Below, piece by piece: positions 1-6,848 of a stretch of 64,000 bases of DNA. The stretch lies in assembly GCF_012847295.1 (NCBI RefSeq), contig NZ_JABBDY010000001.1, positions 124,001-188,000 of the forward strand. Reading direction: 5' to 3'. The stretch's first letter is position 1, and every line of letters starts with the position of its first letter. This stretch comes from Microbacterium sp. MF43 (GTDB lineage Bacteria > Actinomycetota > Actinomycetes > Actinomycetales > Microbacteriaceae). The notes under the pieces were generated by a model. That model worked only from the letters and a program-made list of their open reading frames with translations. It was not told the DNA's origin and made no database searches. The position numbers and the translations under genes were made by a program.

Positions 1-255
1 CACCGCCGAGGTGAGCATCAGCATCTCCTCGACGGTCACCGGCACGGTGCTCTCGTGGCCGAGCACGGTCATCGCCGCCGAGTCGCCGACCAGCACCATG
101 TCGACGCCCGCCGCTTCGGCGATCTGCGCACTCGGGTAGTCGTAGGCGGTCACCATGACGATCGGCTCGGCGTTCGCCTTCTGGGCTGCCAGCCTCGCGA
201 ACGTCATGCGCGGACGCTCGGCGGGAGCGTCGGGGGTGCGGGTTCCAGCGCTCAT
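1..255 (-). CDS. panB: 3-methyl-2-oxobutanoate hydroxymethyltransferase, N-terminal part (runs off the window)
   Basis: Transfers a hydroxymethyl group from methylene-THF to 2-oxoisovalerate to give ketopantoate, the first step of pantothenate synthesis; cytoplasmic. Only the first 85 codons are here. After a short Pro/Arg-rich leader, the protein shows [20 protein letters not shown] and [10 protein letters not shown] followed by [10 protein letters not shown], typical of the PanB TIM-barrel start with the metal-binding GDS Asp. The ATG overlaps the panC stop in an ATGA junction, so it is translated as the last visible gene of the pan operon. Family assignment is firm; the C-terminus cannot be judged. 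Confidence 0.9.
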   Translation of the reverse strand, partial: MSAGTRTPDAPAERPRMTFARLAAQKANAEPIVMVTAYDYPSAQIAEAAGVDMVLVGDSAAMTVLGHESTVPVTVEEMLMLTSAV

Positions 256-1103
256 GGTGCGGCCTCCAGGATGCGATTGTCGATGAGCCGGGCCGCCCCG
301 ACCCGCGCGGCGACGGCCAGCAGGGCCGGTCCGTCCACGCGGGCGAGCTCCCGCAGATCGTCGGGGGAGCGCAGCTCCAGGTACTCGGGTTCGATCCCGG
401 CGGCGGCCAGGACCTGGGATGCCGCGCCGACGACGGCCGAGGCATCCGTCCGCCCCTCCGCCACCGCCTGCTCGGCGGCCCCCAGCGCGCGGTTCAGCGC
501 GGTCGCCTGTGCGCGAGCGGCCGGGTCCAGGTAGACGTTGCGCGAGCTCATCGCCAGGCCGTCCGCCTCGCGGACGATCGGGCATGCGACGACGCGCACG
601 GGCATGTCGAGGTCGCGCACGAGGCGACGGATGACGAGCACCTGCTGGGCATCCTTCTGCCCGAAGTACGCGTCATCGGGCGCGACCATCTGGAAGAGCT
701 TCGTGACGACCGTGGCGACGCCGTCGAAGTGGCCGGGCCCGCGCGACGCCCCGTCCAGCACTTCGGTGATTCCGGCGACGTGGATCGTGGTCGCGAAGCC
801 GTCGGGGTACACCTCGGCCACGGCCGGTGCGAAGAGCACGTCGACCCCGGACGCCTCCGCGAGGCGGGCATCGCGCCCCTCATCGCGCGGATAGCTTGCG
901 AGGTCTTCGTTCGGCCCGAACTGCGTCGGGTTCACGAAGAGCGACATGACGACGAGGTCGTTGCGCTCCCGTGCCGCGCGCACCAGCGACAGATGGCCGT
1001 CGTGGAGGGCGCCCATCGTCGGGACGAGCCCGATCGAGGCTCCCCGAGCGCGCGCGTCGCGCACGGCGCGGCGCACGTCGGCGACGGTTCGGACGACTCT
1101 CAT
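252..1103 (-). CDS. panC: Pantothenate synthetase (pantoate--beta-alanine ligase)
   Basis: Condenses pantoate and beta-alanine with ATP, the last step of pantothenate synthesis. The 283-residue product has the nucleotidyltransferase motifs TMGALHDGH (HDGH at residues 34-37), [22 protein letters not shown] and the KMSKS-equivalent MSSRN. I chose ATG 1103 because the protein then begins at the conserved MRVVRT strand and the codon overlaps the stop of the upstream DUF2520 gene (ATGA); a longer frame to 1148 only reads into that gene. Length is usual for the family. Coupled to panB downstream by another ATGA overlap. Confidence 0.95.
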   Translation of the reverse strand: MRVVRTVADVRRAVRDARARGASIGLVPTMGALHDGHLSLVRAARERNDLVVMSLFVNPTQFGPNEDLASYPRDEGRDARLAEASGVDVLFAPAVAEVYPDGFATTIHVAGITEVLDGASRGPGHFDGVATVVTKLFQMVAPDDAYFGQKDAQQVLVIRRLVRDLDMPVRVVACPIVREADGLAMSSRNVYLDPAARAQATALNRALGAAEQAVAEGRTDASAVVGAASQVLAAAGIEPEYLELRSPDDLRELARVDGPALLAVAARVGAARLIDNRILEAAP

Positions 1104-1852
1104 ACCGGGGACTCCTCCGTTCGTGCGAGTGCGCGGGTGCGATCGCACAGTTCGTCGAACAGCGCGAGCAGTTCGGGCGCGTGTGCCGCGACCGCCTCAC
1201 GCTGACGCGCGACGGTGGCCTCGTCTCCGCGGACGATGGGTCCGGTGAGCGCCGCGCGCGGTCCATGCTCGGCCCAATTCTCGACCGTGCCGCGCACGAG
1301 CGGAACCAGGTGCCTGCGGAAGTCGGCAGGAAGACCGGATGCCTCGGCCATCCGTTCTGCGGCGGCTTCCAGCGTCACGGCGAAGTTGGAGGCGATGGAA
1401 GCCGCGGCGTGGTAGCCGGCGCGCTGGGCGTCCGTGATCTCGAAGGGCTCACCGCCCACGGCACGGGCCAGGTCGGCGGCCACGGCGAGCGCTTCGGGCG
1501 ACGTGCCGGCCACGGCGCAGCCGACGCCTCGGAAGGCGTCCGCGCCCTCACCACCCGTGAACGCGCGCAACGGGTGCAGGCCGAAGTCGACGCCCGCCTC
1601 GGCAAGGGTGGTCGCGCCGGAGGTGTGGCCGACGAGGGCGCCGTCGGACCGTACGGCGGCGGCGACCTCGGCGATCGCACGGTCCGGCACGGCGAGGAGA
1701 ATCACCTCGGCGGGCGCGACAGGCGCGCCCCGGCCGACGGGCCCGGCCACCTCGTAGCCGGCCGCCCTCAACGCCGACGCGGCGGCACGGCCGACACGAC
1801 CGGAGCCGACGACGCTGATGCGCGGGACGCGGTGGGGGTGCGGGGTGCTCAT
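1100..1852 (-). CDS. Rossmann-fold DUF2520 oxidoreductase, candidate ketopantoate reductase
   Basis: A 250-residue NAD(P)-binding protein: RISVVGSGRVGRAAASALR near the N-terminus is a GxGxxG dinucleotide site, LLAVPDRAI and GHTSGATTL follow, and the C-terminal half matches the DUF2520 helical dimerisation region (RAGYHAAASIASNFAVTL). It is the first gene of a translationally coupled operon with panC and panB. From family knowledge, PanG-type ketopantoate reductases resemble this architecture, so it could supply the reduction step between PanB and PanC; this is inferred from context and recalled homology. Start ATG 1852 has GGAG eight bases upstream; the open frame beyond it lacks family similarity. 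Confidence 0.8.
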   Translation of the reverse strand: MSTPHPHRVPRISVVGSGRVGRAAASALRAAGYEVAGPVGRGAPVAPAEVILLAVPDRAIAEVAAAVRSDGALVGHTSGATTLAEAGVDFGLHPLRAFTGGEGADAFRGVGCAVAGTSPEALAVAADLARAVGGEPFEITDAQRAGYHAAASIASNFAVTLEAAAERMAEASGLPADFRRHLVPLVRGTVENWAEHGPRAALTGPIVRGDEATVARQREAVAAHAPELLALFDELCDRTRALARTEESPV

Positions 1853-1997
1853 GGTCGTGCTCCGCGGGCGGGGTGCGGCACCCGTCGAGTATCCCACTGC
1901 CGCCCGCGGCCGGAGAAACCCGGAGCGAGTCACTCGGCGCGGGTGATGCATGGGCGCCGCGGAGCGGCCACCGTGGAATCCGAGGGGAGGAGGAGCC

Positions 1998-2555
1998 GTG
2001 TCGGAACCCCCGATCGAGCGACTGAGCCGAGCGCAGCGACGCCGGCTCGTCGCGTGGGGGCTCCTGCGCGCGCTCATCGCGGCCGTCATCCTCGTGACGC
2101 TGTACTTCGTGATCCCGCTCGACTGGATCGACGGGCTTTCGGTCGCTCTCGCCCTTCTCGTGGCGGCCGCGATCCTGATCGGGGTCTCGGTCTGGCAGGT
2201 GCTCGCGATCATCCGGGCCGGAGAGCCGGGGATTCGCGCCATCGAAGCGCTGGCCGTCATCGCGCCGCTCTATCTGCTCGTCTTCGCCGCCACGTACTTC
2301 CTCATGGCTCACAACGATCCCGCGTCCTTCTCGGCCGAGCTCGGCCGCATGGATGCGCTGTACTTCACGGTGACCGTCTTCGCGACGGTCGGTTTCGGCG
2401 ACATCACGGCGGTCGGCGAGAGCGCCCGGGTGATCGTCACGGTGCAGATGGTCCTGAATCTGATCCTCCTGGGCGCCGGCGTGCGCCTGCTCACCATGGC
2501 CGTCAAGCACGGCCGCAGCGAGAAGGCCGGGGAGCCGCCGGCTGCCGCCGAATGA
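1998..2555 (+). CDS. Two-pore-domain-type potassium channel subunit
   Basis: A 185-residue membrane protein with hydrophobic segments near residues 18-35, 41-60, 76-96 and 142-160. A pore loop sits before the last helix, carrying the selectivity filter TVGFGD (about residues 131-136). It belongs to the Ion_trans_2 class: no S4-like arginine ladder and no RCK/TrkA-N cytoplasmic domain, so gating is unknown. GTG 1998 is preferred because GGGAGGAGG lies just upstream; the frame is open further back without a better signal. It precedes the DUF6412 and YidC-like genes on the same strand with short gaps, so it may share their transcript. Confidence 0.85.
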   Translation: MSEPPIERLSRAQRRRLVAWGLLRALIAAVILVTLYFVIPLDWIDGLSVALALLVAAAILIGVSVWQVLAIIRAGEPGIRAIEALAVIAPLYLLVFAATYFLMAHNDPASFSAELGRMDALYFTVTVFATVGFGDITAVGESARVIVTVQMVLNLILLGAGVRLLTMAVKHGRSEKAGEPPAAAE

Positions 2556-2604
2556 CGGCCGAACGGCTCCGTGTTAGCGTGAGCGCGACCGAGAGGGGGA
2601 CTGC

Positions 2605-2886
2605 GTGAGCGAGTGGGTCGACGCCGTTCTGCGCACGCTCCTCGAGGTCCTGGCCGGTGCGGCCGTCCGCGAGCCGGACGCGCTCGCCGTGGCGGTCTTC
2701 GCCCTCGCGGCGGTCGCGGTGCTGGTGCTCGCGGTCGCCCTGCGCGACGTCGCGCTGGGCGCTGCCGGCTCCACCCCGCACCCGCTTCGCGCGATCGACA
2801 TCTCGGTCCAGCCGGCGCAGAGTCACCCGGATGCCGCCGGGCACTCGCGTCCGCGAGCTCCGGGGCTGGCGGTTCCGGCCGCCTGA
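2605..2886 (+). CDS. DUF6412 small membrane protein
   Basis: A 93-residue protein from a GTG start with GAGAGGGGGA directly upstream. Residues 22-50 form one strongly hydrophobic helix (AVAVFALAAVAVLVLAVAL). The tail ends in HPDAAGHSRPRAPGL, which I recognise as the conserved tail of DUF6412 proteins in actinobacteria. The family has no assigned function, but its genes commonly precede a YidC/Oxa1-like insertase, as here. It could be a partner or substrate of that insertase; this is inference from neighbourhood only. Confidence 0.75.
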   Translation: MSEWVDAVLRTLLEVLAGAAVREPDALAVAVFALAAVAVLVLAVALRDVALGAAGSTPHPLRAIDISVQPAQSHPDAAGHSRPRAPGLAVPAA

Positions 2887-2983
2887 GCCCGTTTCGCCGT
2901 CCGCCCGGGAGAGGGCGCTGCTCGGCGTTCCCGGTGCCCTGGTGGCCGCTTCGCCACCAGCTCACCGACCGAACGGACTCCCC

Positions 2984-3733
2984 ATGGACCTCTACGCCTT
3001 TCCTCCCATCGCCTTCCTCCTGGAGGCGGCCTCCTCCGGACTCGAGCGGCTAGCCGATCTGCTGACCCCCCTCGCGGGCGACGCGGCGGCTGCGGCATCC
3101 GTCGTCCTCGTCACCCTCGTCGTGCGCGCCCTGCTCCTGCCCCTGGGCATCGCACAGGCCAAGGCCGAACAGGCGCGAAGTCGCCTGGCGCCGAGGCTTC
3201 GAGCTCTGCAGCGGCGCTACCGCGCCGATCCGGAGCGCCTTCGCCGCGAGACCATGGATCTCTATGCGACCGAGGGGATCTCGCCGCTCGCCGGATGCGC
3301 TCCGATGCTCGCCCAGGCGCCGGTGCTCGGCTTGCTCTACGCGCTGTTCGCCGTCGGGACGATCGCCGGCCACCCGAACACGCTGCTCGCGCAGTCGCTG
3401 CTGAGCGTTCCCCTGGGGACGAGTCTCGTCGCGGCCCTCGCGACCGGCGCCGCGACGATCCCGGTGCTTGCGGTGTCCGGTGGCCTTGTCGTTGCGATCG
3501 CCGCGGTCGCCGAGATCACCCGCCGCGCGTTTCGCGTGACGATCGCGCCGGGAGCGGATGCCTCGTCTCCGGGTGCCGGCGGAGTCGGGCGCGTCGCGGG
3601 CGCCCTGCAGTTCACCACGGCCGCCGTCGCGCTCTTCGTGCCGCTTGCCGCCGCGCTCTATCTGGCGACCACGGTCACGTGGACTCTGGCGCAGCGCCTC
3701 CTGCTGCGCCGTCGCTACCCGCTGACGACGTGA
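2984..3733 (+). CDS. YidC/Oxa1-family membrane insertase paralogue
   Basis: A 249-residue polytopic protein that should help insert or fold membrane proteins. The core YidC signature is visible: VTLVVRALLLPLG (conserved groove Arg), then QAKAEQARSRLAPRLRALQR with a charged coil (RYRADPERLRRETMDLY), then GISPLAGCAPMLAQAPVLGL and two or three C-terminal helices. It lacks the large periplasmic P1 domain, as in other Gram-positive homologues. ATG 2984 fits the family start; the frame open from 2657 overlaps DUF6412. The housekeeping yidC of actinobacteria normally sits by rnpA/rpmH near the origin, so this is probably a second copy. Flanked by two channel genes. Confidence 0.85.
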   Translation: MDLYAFPPIAFLLEAASSGLERLADLLTPLAGDAAAAASVVLVTLVVRALLLPLGIAQAKAEQARSRLAPRLRALQRRYRADPERLRRETMDLYATEGISPLAGCAPMLAQAPVLGLLYALFAVGTIAGHPNTLLAQSLLSVPLGTSLVAALATGAATIPVLAVSGGLVVAIAAVAEITRRAFRVTIAPGADASSPGAGGVGRVAGALQFTTAAVALFVPLAAALYLATTVTWTLAQRLLLRRRYPLTT

Positions 3734-3787
3734 GCAGCGCGCAAGATCACCCCGCGCGGGTGGCGGGGCGGGTGCCAGAATCCCGCC

Positions 3788-4474
3788 ATGTCCGCACCCC
3801 GCACAGAGCTCAAGAACACCGGATACGAGATCTTCATCGGCATCCTGTCGGTGATCTCGATCGTCAACCTCGTCCTCGTCTACGCGTTCGTGAAAGATCC
3901 GGGGCTCCAGCAGATCCTCAACGTCATGAATGCGCTCTTCAGCGCGATCTTCTTAGGCGACTTCCTGTACCGGATCTTCACGGCGCCGTCCGCCTCGGCG
4001 TACTTCTTCCGCCATTTCGGCTGGGCCGACCTGCTCGCCAGCCTCCCGTTCCCGCAGGCGAAGATCCTTCGCACCTTCCGCCTCGTCCGCGTGACCCGCC
4101 TCCTGCGGGAGGTCGGCCCGCGCGCGGTGTGGAGCACGATCACGCGGGACCGCGCGAACAGCGCGCTGCTGGTGCTGCTGCTCCTGGGCATCCTGGTGCT
4201 GCAATTCGGCAGCCTGCTGATCCTGCGGCTGGAGCAGTACGCCCCCGGCGCCAATATCACCAGTGCCTCGGATGCGCTGTGGTACACCATCGTCACCATC
4301 TCGACGGTGGGCTACGGCGACCAGTACCCGGTCACCGACGCCGGGCGGCTCGCCGGAACCATGGTGATCGTCACGGGCGTGGGCATCTTCGGCACCTTCA
4401 CGGGCTATCTCGCGAACCTCTTCCTCGCCCCGCGGCGCAAAGAGGCGGCATCCGACACCGCCCCGCCGGAGTGA
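3788..4474 (+). CDS. Voltage-gated-type potassium channel
   Basis: A 228-residue ion-transport protein with an S1-S4-like sensor (S4 arginines in RTFRLVRVTRLLREV, residues about 96-110), S5, a pore helix and the K+ filter TVGYGD (residues about 173-178), then S6 (GTMVIVTGVGIFGTFTGYL) and a short charged tail. S2-S3 look compressed relative to full Kv channels. A CAGAAT box lies 6 nt before the ATG, indicating a leaderless transcript independent of the YidC-like gene. It differs from the channel at 1998 in having the sensor helices. Confidence 0.88.
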   Translation: MSAPRTELKNTGYEIFIGILSVISIVNLVLVYAFVKDPGLQQILNVMNALFSAIFLGDFLYRIFTAPSASAYFFRHFGWADLLASLPFPQAKILRTFRLVRVTRLLREVGPRAVWSTITRDRANSALLVLLLLGILVLQFGSLLILRLEQYAPGANITSASDALWYTIVTISTVGYGDQYPVTDAGRLAGTMVIVTGVGIFGTFTGYLANLFLAPRRKEAASDTAPPE

Positions 4475-4526
4475 GCGCTGCTCGTGCGGCGGACGTGGGG
4501 GTGACGCGCGGGCGGGGAGATCGTCC

Positions 4527-4556
4527 GTGACGGGTGCGGCGGCCTCGGGCTAGACT
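4527..4556 (+). promoter_or_regulatory. Promoter of the cbs-metB transcript
   Basis: GTGACG at 4527-4532 and TAGACT at 4551-4556 form -35/-10 elements with an 18-bp spacer. The expected start of transcription is 6-8 nt after the -10, at or next to the GTG of the Cys-rich short ORF at 4564, which would make that ORF leaderless. Confidence 0.6.
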
Positions 4557-4563
4557 TTCCGAC

Positions 4564-4590
4564 GTGTTGACCTGTCGCTGTTGTCGCTGA
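4564..4590 (+). CDS. Leaderless polycysteine leader peptide (8 codons), putative cysteine attenuator
   Basis: GTG-TTG-ACC-TGT-CGC-TGT-TGT-CGC-TGA encodes MLTCRCCR. Three of eight codons are Cys, an otherwise rare residue, and all use TGT, unusual in this GC-rich genome. The -10 box TAGACT ends 7 nt before the GTG, so the ORF would start at or near the 5' end of the mRNA. The downstream gene, 71 nt on, is cystathionine beta-synthase. Polycysteine leaderless short ORFs acting as cysteine-responsive attenuators are known in mycobacteria. By analogy, ribosome stalling at low Cys-tRNA would expose the cbs ribosome-binding site (GAGGA, 4650-4654). The function is inferred; the codons are directly visible. 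Confidence 0.75.
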   Translation: MLTCRCCR

Positions 4591-4661
4591 GTGCCTCCGG
4601 CATCCCTCCGCGACCCCGACAGCAACCCCGCGCACCGCGCGGCGACACCGAGGACACATCC

Positions 4662-5660
4662 GTGCGTTACGCCGAAAGCGTGGCCGACCTCGTCGGCAAC
4701 ACCCCCCTCGTCCGCCTGAACCGCGTCACCGACGGCATCGCCGCGACGGTGCTCGCCAAGGTGGAGTACTTCAACCCCGGCAGTTCGGCGAAGGATCGCA
4801 TCGCCCGCAACATCGTCGAGGCGGCCGAGCGCGACGGGCTCCTCAAGCCCGGCGGCACGATCGTCGAGCCCACGAGCGGCAACACGGGTGTCGGGCTGGC
4901 CCTGTTCGCCCTCCAGCGCGGATACCGAATGATCTTCGTCGTGCCCGACAAGTTCGCGGGGGAGAAGGTGGCGGTCCTGAAGGCGTACGGCGCCGAGGTC
5001 GTCATGACCGACACCAACGTGCCGCCGGAGGATCCGCGCTCGTACTACAGCGTCTCGGACCGGCTCGCCCGAGAGATCCCCGGCGCGTTCAAGCCGAACC
5101 AGTTCGCCAACCAGAACGGTCCGCGCGGGCACTACGAGACGACGGGTCCCGAGATCTGGCGCGATACCGACGGACGGGTCACGCACTTCGTCGCCGGGAT
5201 CGGCACCGGCGGCACCATCACCGGCACCGGCCGCTTCCTGCGCGAGGCGTCCGGCGACAGCGTCCGCATCGTGGGGGTCGACCCCGCGGGCTCCCTGTAC
5301 TCGGGAGGCCCGGTGCACAGCTATCTCGTCGAAGGGGTCGGCGAGGATTTCTGGCCGGAGACGTTCGATCCGACCGTCGTGCACGCGTACGAGCGGGTGG
5401 ACGACGCCGAGGCCTTCGCGATGACCCGCCGCCTTGCGCGCGAGGAGGGCCTCCTCGTCGGCGGATCCAGCGGCATGGCCGCCGTCGGAGCGCTTCGCGT
5501 CGCCCGTGACCTGCCCGCCGATGCCGTCGTGGTGGTGCTGCTTCCCGACCACGGCCGCGGCTACCTCTCGAAGATCTACGACGACGAGTGGATGCGCTCC
5601 CGCGGATTCGACGTCGACGCCCCGCACGCTTCCGACCGACCCGAAGGACACCCTGCATGA
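4662..5660 (+). CDS. cbs: Cystathionine beta-synthase, catalytic domain only
   Basis: A fold-type II PLP enzyme of 332 residues: condenses serine and homocysteine to cystathionine. Visible: LVGNTPLVRLNRV, the PLP lysine in NPGSSAKDRIARNI, the substrate loop EPTSGNTGVGLA, GIGTGGTITGTGRFL, and SGGPVHSYLVEGVGEDF. The C-terminal DEWMRSRGF and the coupling to metB favour cystathionine beta-synthase over O-acetylserine sulfhydrylase. Mycobacterial Cbs is longer because of a C-terminal CBS-domain pair; that pair is absent, so the allosteric control is missing. I chose GTG 4662 (GAGGA seven bases before) because VRYAESVADLVGNTP matches the family start. cysK remains an alternative name. Confidence 0.82.
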   Translation: MRYAESVADLVGNTPLVRLNRVTDGIAATVLAKVEYFNPGSSAKDRIARNIVEAAERDGLLKPGGTIVEPTSGNTGVGLALFALQRGYRMIFVVPDKFAGEKVAVLKAYGAEVVMTDTNVPPEDPRSYYSVSDRLAREIPGAFKPNQFANQNGPRGHYETTGPEIWRDTDGRVTHFVAGIGTGGTITGTGRFLREASGDSVRIVGVDPAGSLYSGGPVHSYLVEGVGEDFWPETFDPTVVHAYERVDDAEAFAMTRRLAREEGLLVGGSSGMAAVGALRVARDLPADAVVVVLLPDHGRGYLSKIYDDEWMRSRGFDVDAPHASDRPEGHPA

Positions 5661-6817
5661 GCGACCCCACCGCCCCCCGCGGCTTCGAGACGCGTGCCGT
5701 GCACGCCGGTCAGGTCTTCGACCCGACGACGGGGGCGGTGATCCCGCCCCTGCACTTCTCGACGACCTTCGTGCAGGACGGCATCGGCGGACTCCACAAC
5801 GGCTACGAGTACGGCCGCAGCGGCAACCCCACGCGCACGGCCCTCGAGACCCAGCTCGCCGCGCTCGAGGGTGCCACGCACGGCCTCTCGTTCTCGTCCG
5901 GCCTCGCCGCCGAGGACGCGCTGCTGCGCGCGGCGCTCCAGCCCGGCGACGAGGTGCTCCTCGGCAACGACGCGTACGGCGGCACCTACCGGCTCATCGC
6001 GCGCGTCCTCGGCCCATGGGGCGTGAAGGTGCGTGTCGTCGACATGCGCGACCTCGGGGCCGTCGAAGCGGCGCTGCGCGAGCGTCCCGCGAAGATCGTG
6101 TGGGTCGAGACGCCGAGCAACCCCCTGCTGCACATCACCGATGTGGCCGGTCTGGCGCGGCTCGGCCACGCCGCAGGCGCGCTCGTCGTCGTGGACAACA
6201 CGTTCGCGTCGCCGGCGCTGCAGCAGCCGCTCGCGCTGGGCGCCGACGTCGTGGTCCACTCGACGACGAAGTACCTCGGCGGCCACTCCGACGTCGTCGG
6301 CGGTGCGCTCGTGCTGAACGACGATGCCCTGCACCAGCAGCTGAAGTTCCTCCAGTTCGCGGTGGGCGCCGTGTCGGGTCCGATGGACGCGTGGCTCACC
6401 ACGCGCGGAGTGAAGACGCTGGCGATCCGCATGCAGCGCCACAGCGAGAACGCGCAGGCCGTCGCGGAGTTCCTCGACGCGCACCCCAGGATCGCCCGCG
6501 TGCACTACCCGGGGCTCGCTTCGCACCCCGGGCACGCGCTGGCCGCGCAGCAGATGAGCGGCTTCGGCGGCATCGTCTCTGCGGAGCTCGCCGACGCCGC
6601 ATCCGCTCGCCGTTTCGCGGAGTCCACTCGGATCTTCCAGCTGGCGGAGTCGCTGGGCGGGGTCGAGTCGCTCATGAACTACCCCGACGAGATGACGCAT
6701 GCTTCGGTGCGCGGCACCGATCTCGCGGTCCCCGAGGAGCTCGTGCGGCTGTCGGTGGGCATCGAGAGCGTCGCCGACCTCATCGGCGACCTCGACCGCG
6801 CGCTCGCGGCCCTCTGA
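5657..6817 (+). CDS. metB: Cystathionine gamma-synthase/lyase family enzyme
   Basis: A 386-residue Cys/Met-metabolism PLP enzyme. Motifs: GFETRAVHAGQ start, YEYGRSGNPTR, FSSGLAAEDALL, VETPSNPLL, DNTFASP, and the PLP lysine in VVHSTTKYLGGHSD. The ATG overlaps the cbs stop (ATGA), so the two are translationally coupled. With cystathionine beta-synthase upstream, the pair carries out transsulfuration; whether this enzyme works mainly as gamma-synthase or gamma-lyase cannot be settled from sequence, since the family members are close. Expected to respond to cysteine through the upstream leader ORF. Confidence 0.88.
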   Translation: MSDPTAPRGFETRAVHAGQVFDPTTGAVIPPLHFSTTFVQDGIGGLHNGYEYGRSGNPTRTALETQLAALEGATHGLSFSSGLAAEDALLRAALQPGDEVLLGNDAYGGTYRLIARVLGPWGVKVRVVDMRDLGAVEAALRERPAKIVWVETPSNPLLHITDVAGLARLGHAAGALVVVDNTFASPALQQPLALGADVVVHSTTKYLGGHSDVVGGALVLNDDALHQQLKFLQFAVGAVSGPMDAWLTTRGVKTLAIRMQRHSENAQAVAEFLDAHPRIARVHYPGLASHPGHALAAQQMSGFGGIVSAELADAASARRFAESTRIFQLAESLGGVESLMNYPDEMTHASVRGTDLAVPEELVRLSVGIESVADLIGDLDRALAAL

Positions 6818-6848
6818 CCGGCGGCCCGGAGCGACGTAGTCTCGGAGG

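Noticed and set aside
971-2608. 545-codon plus-strand frame over panC and DUF2520
   Set aside because: Arg/Gly-rich composition and contradicts the coupled pan operon on the minus strand.
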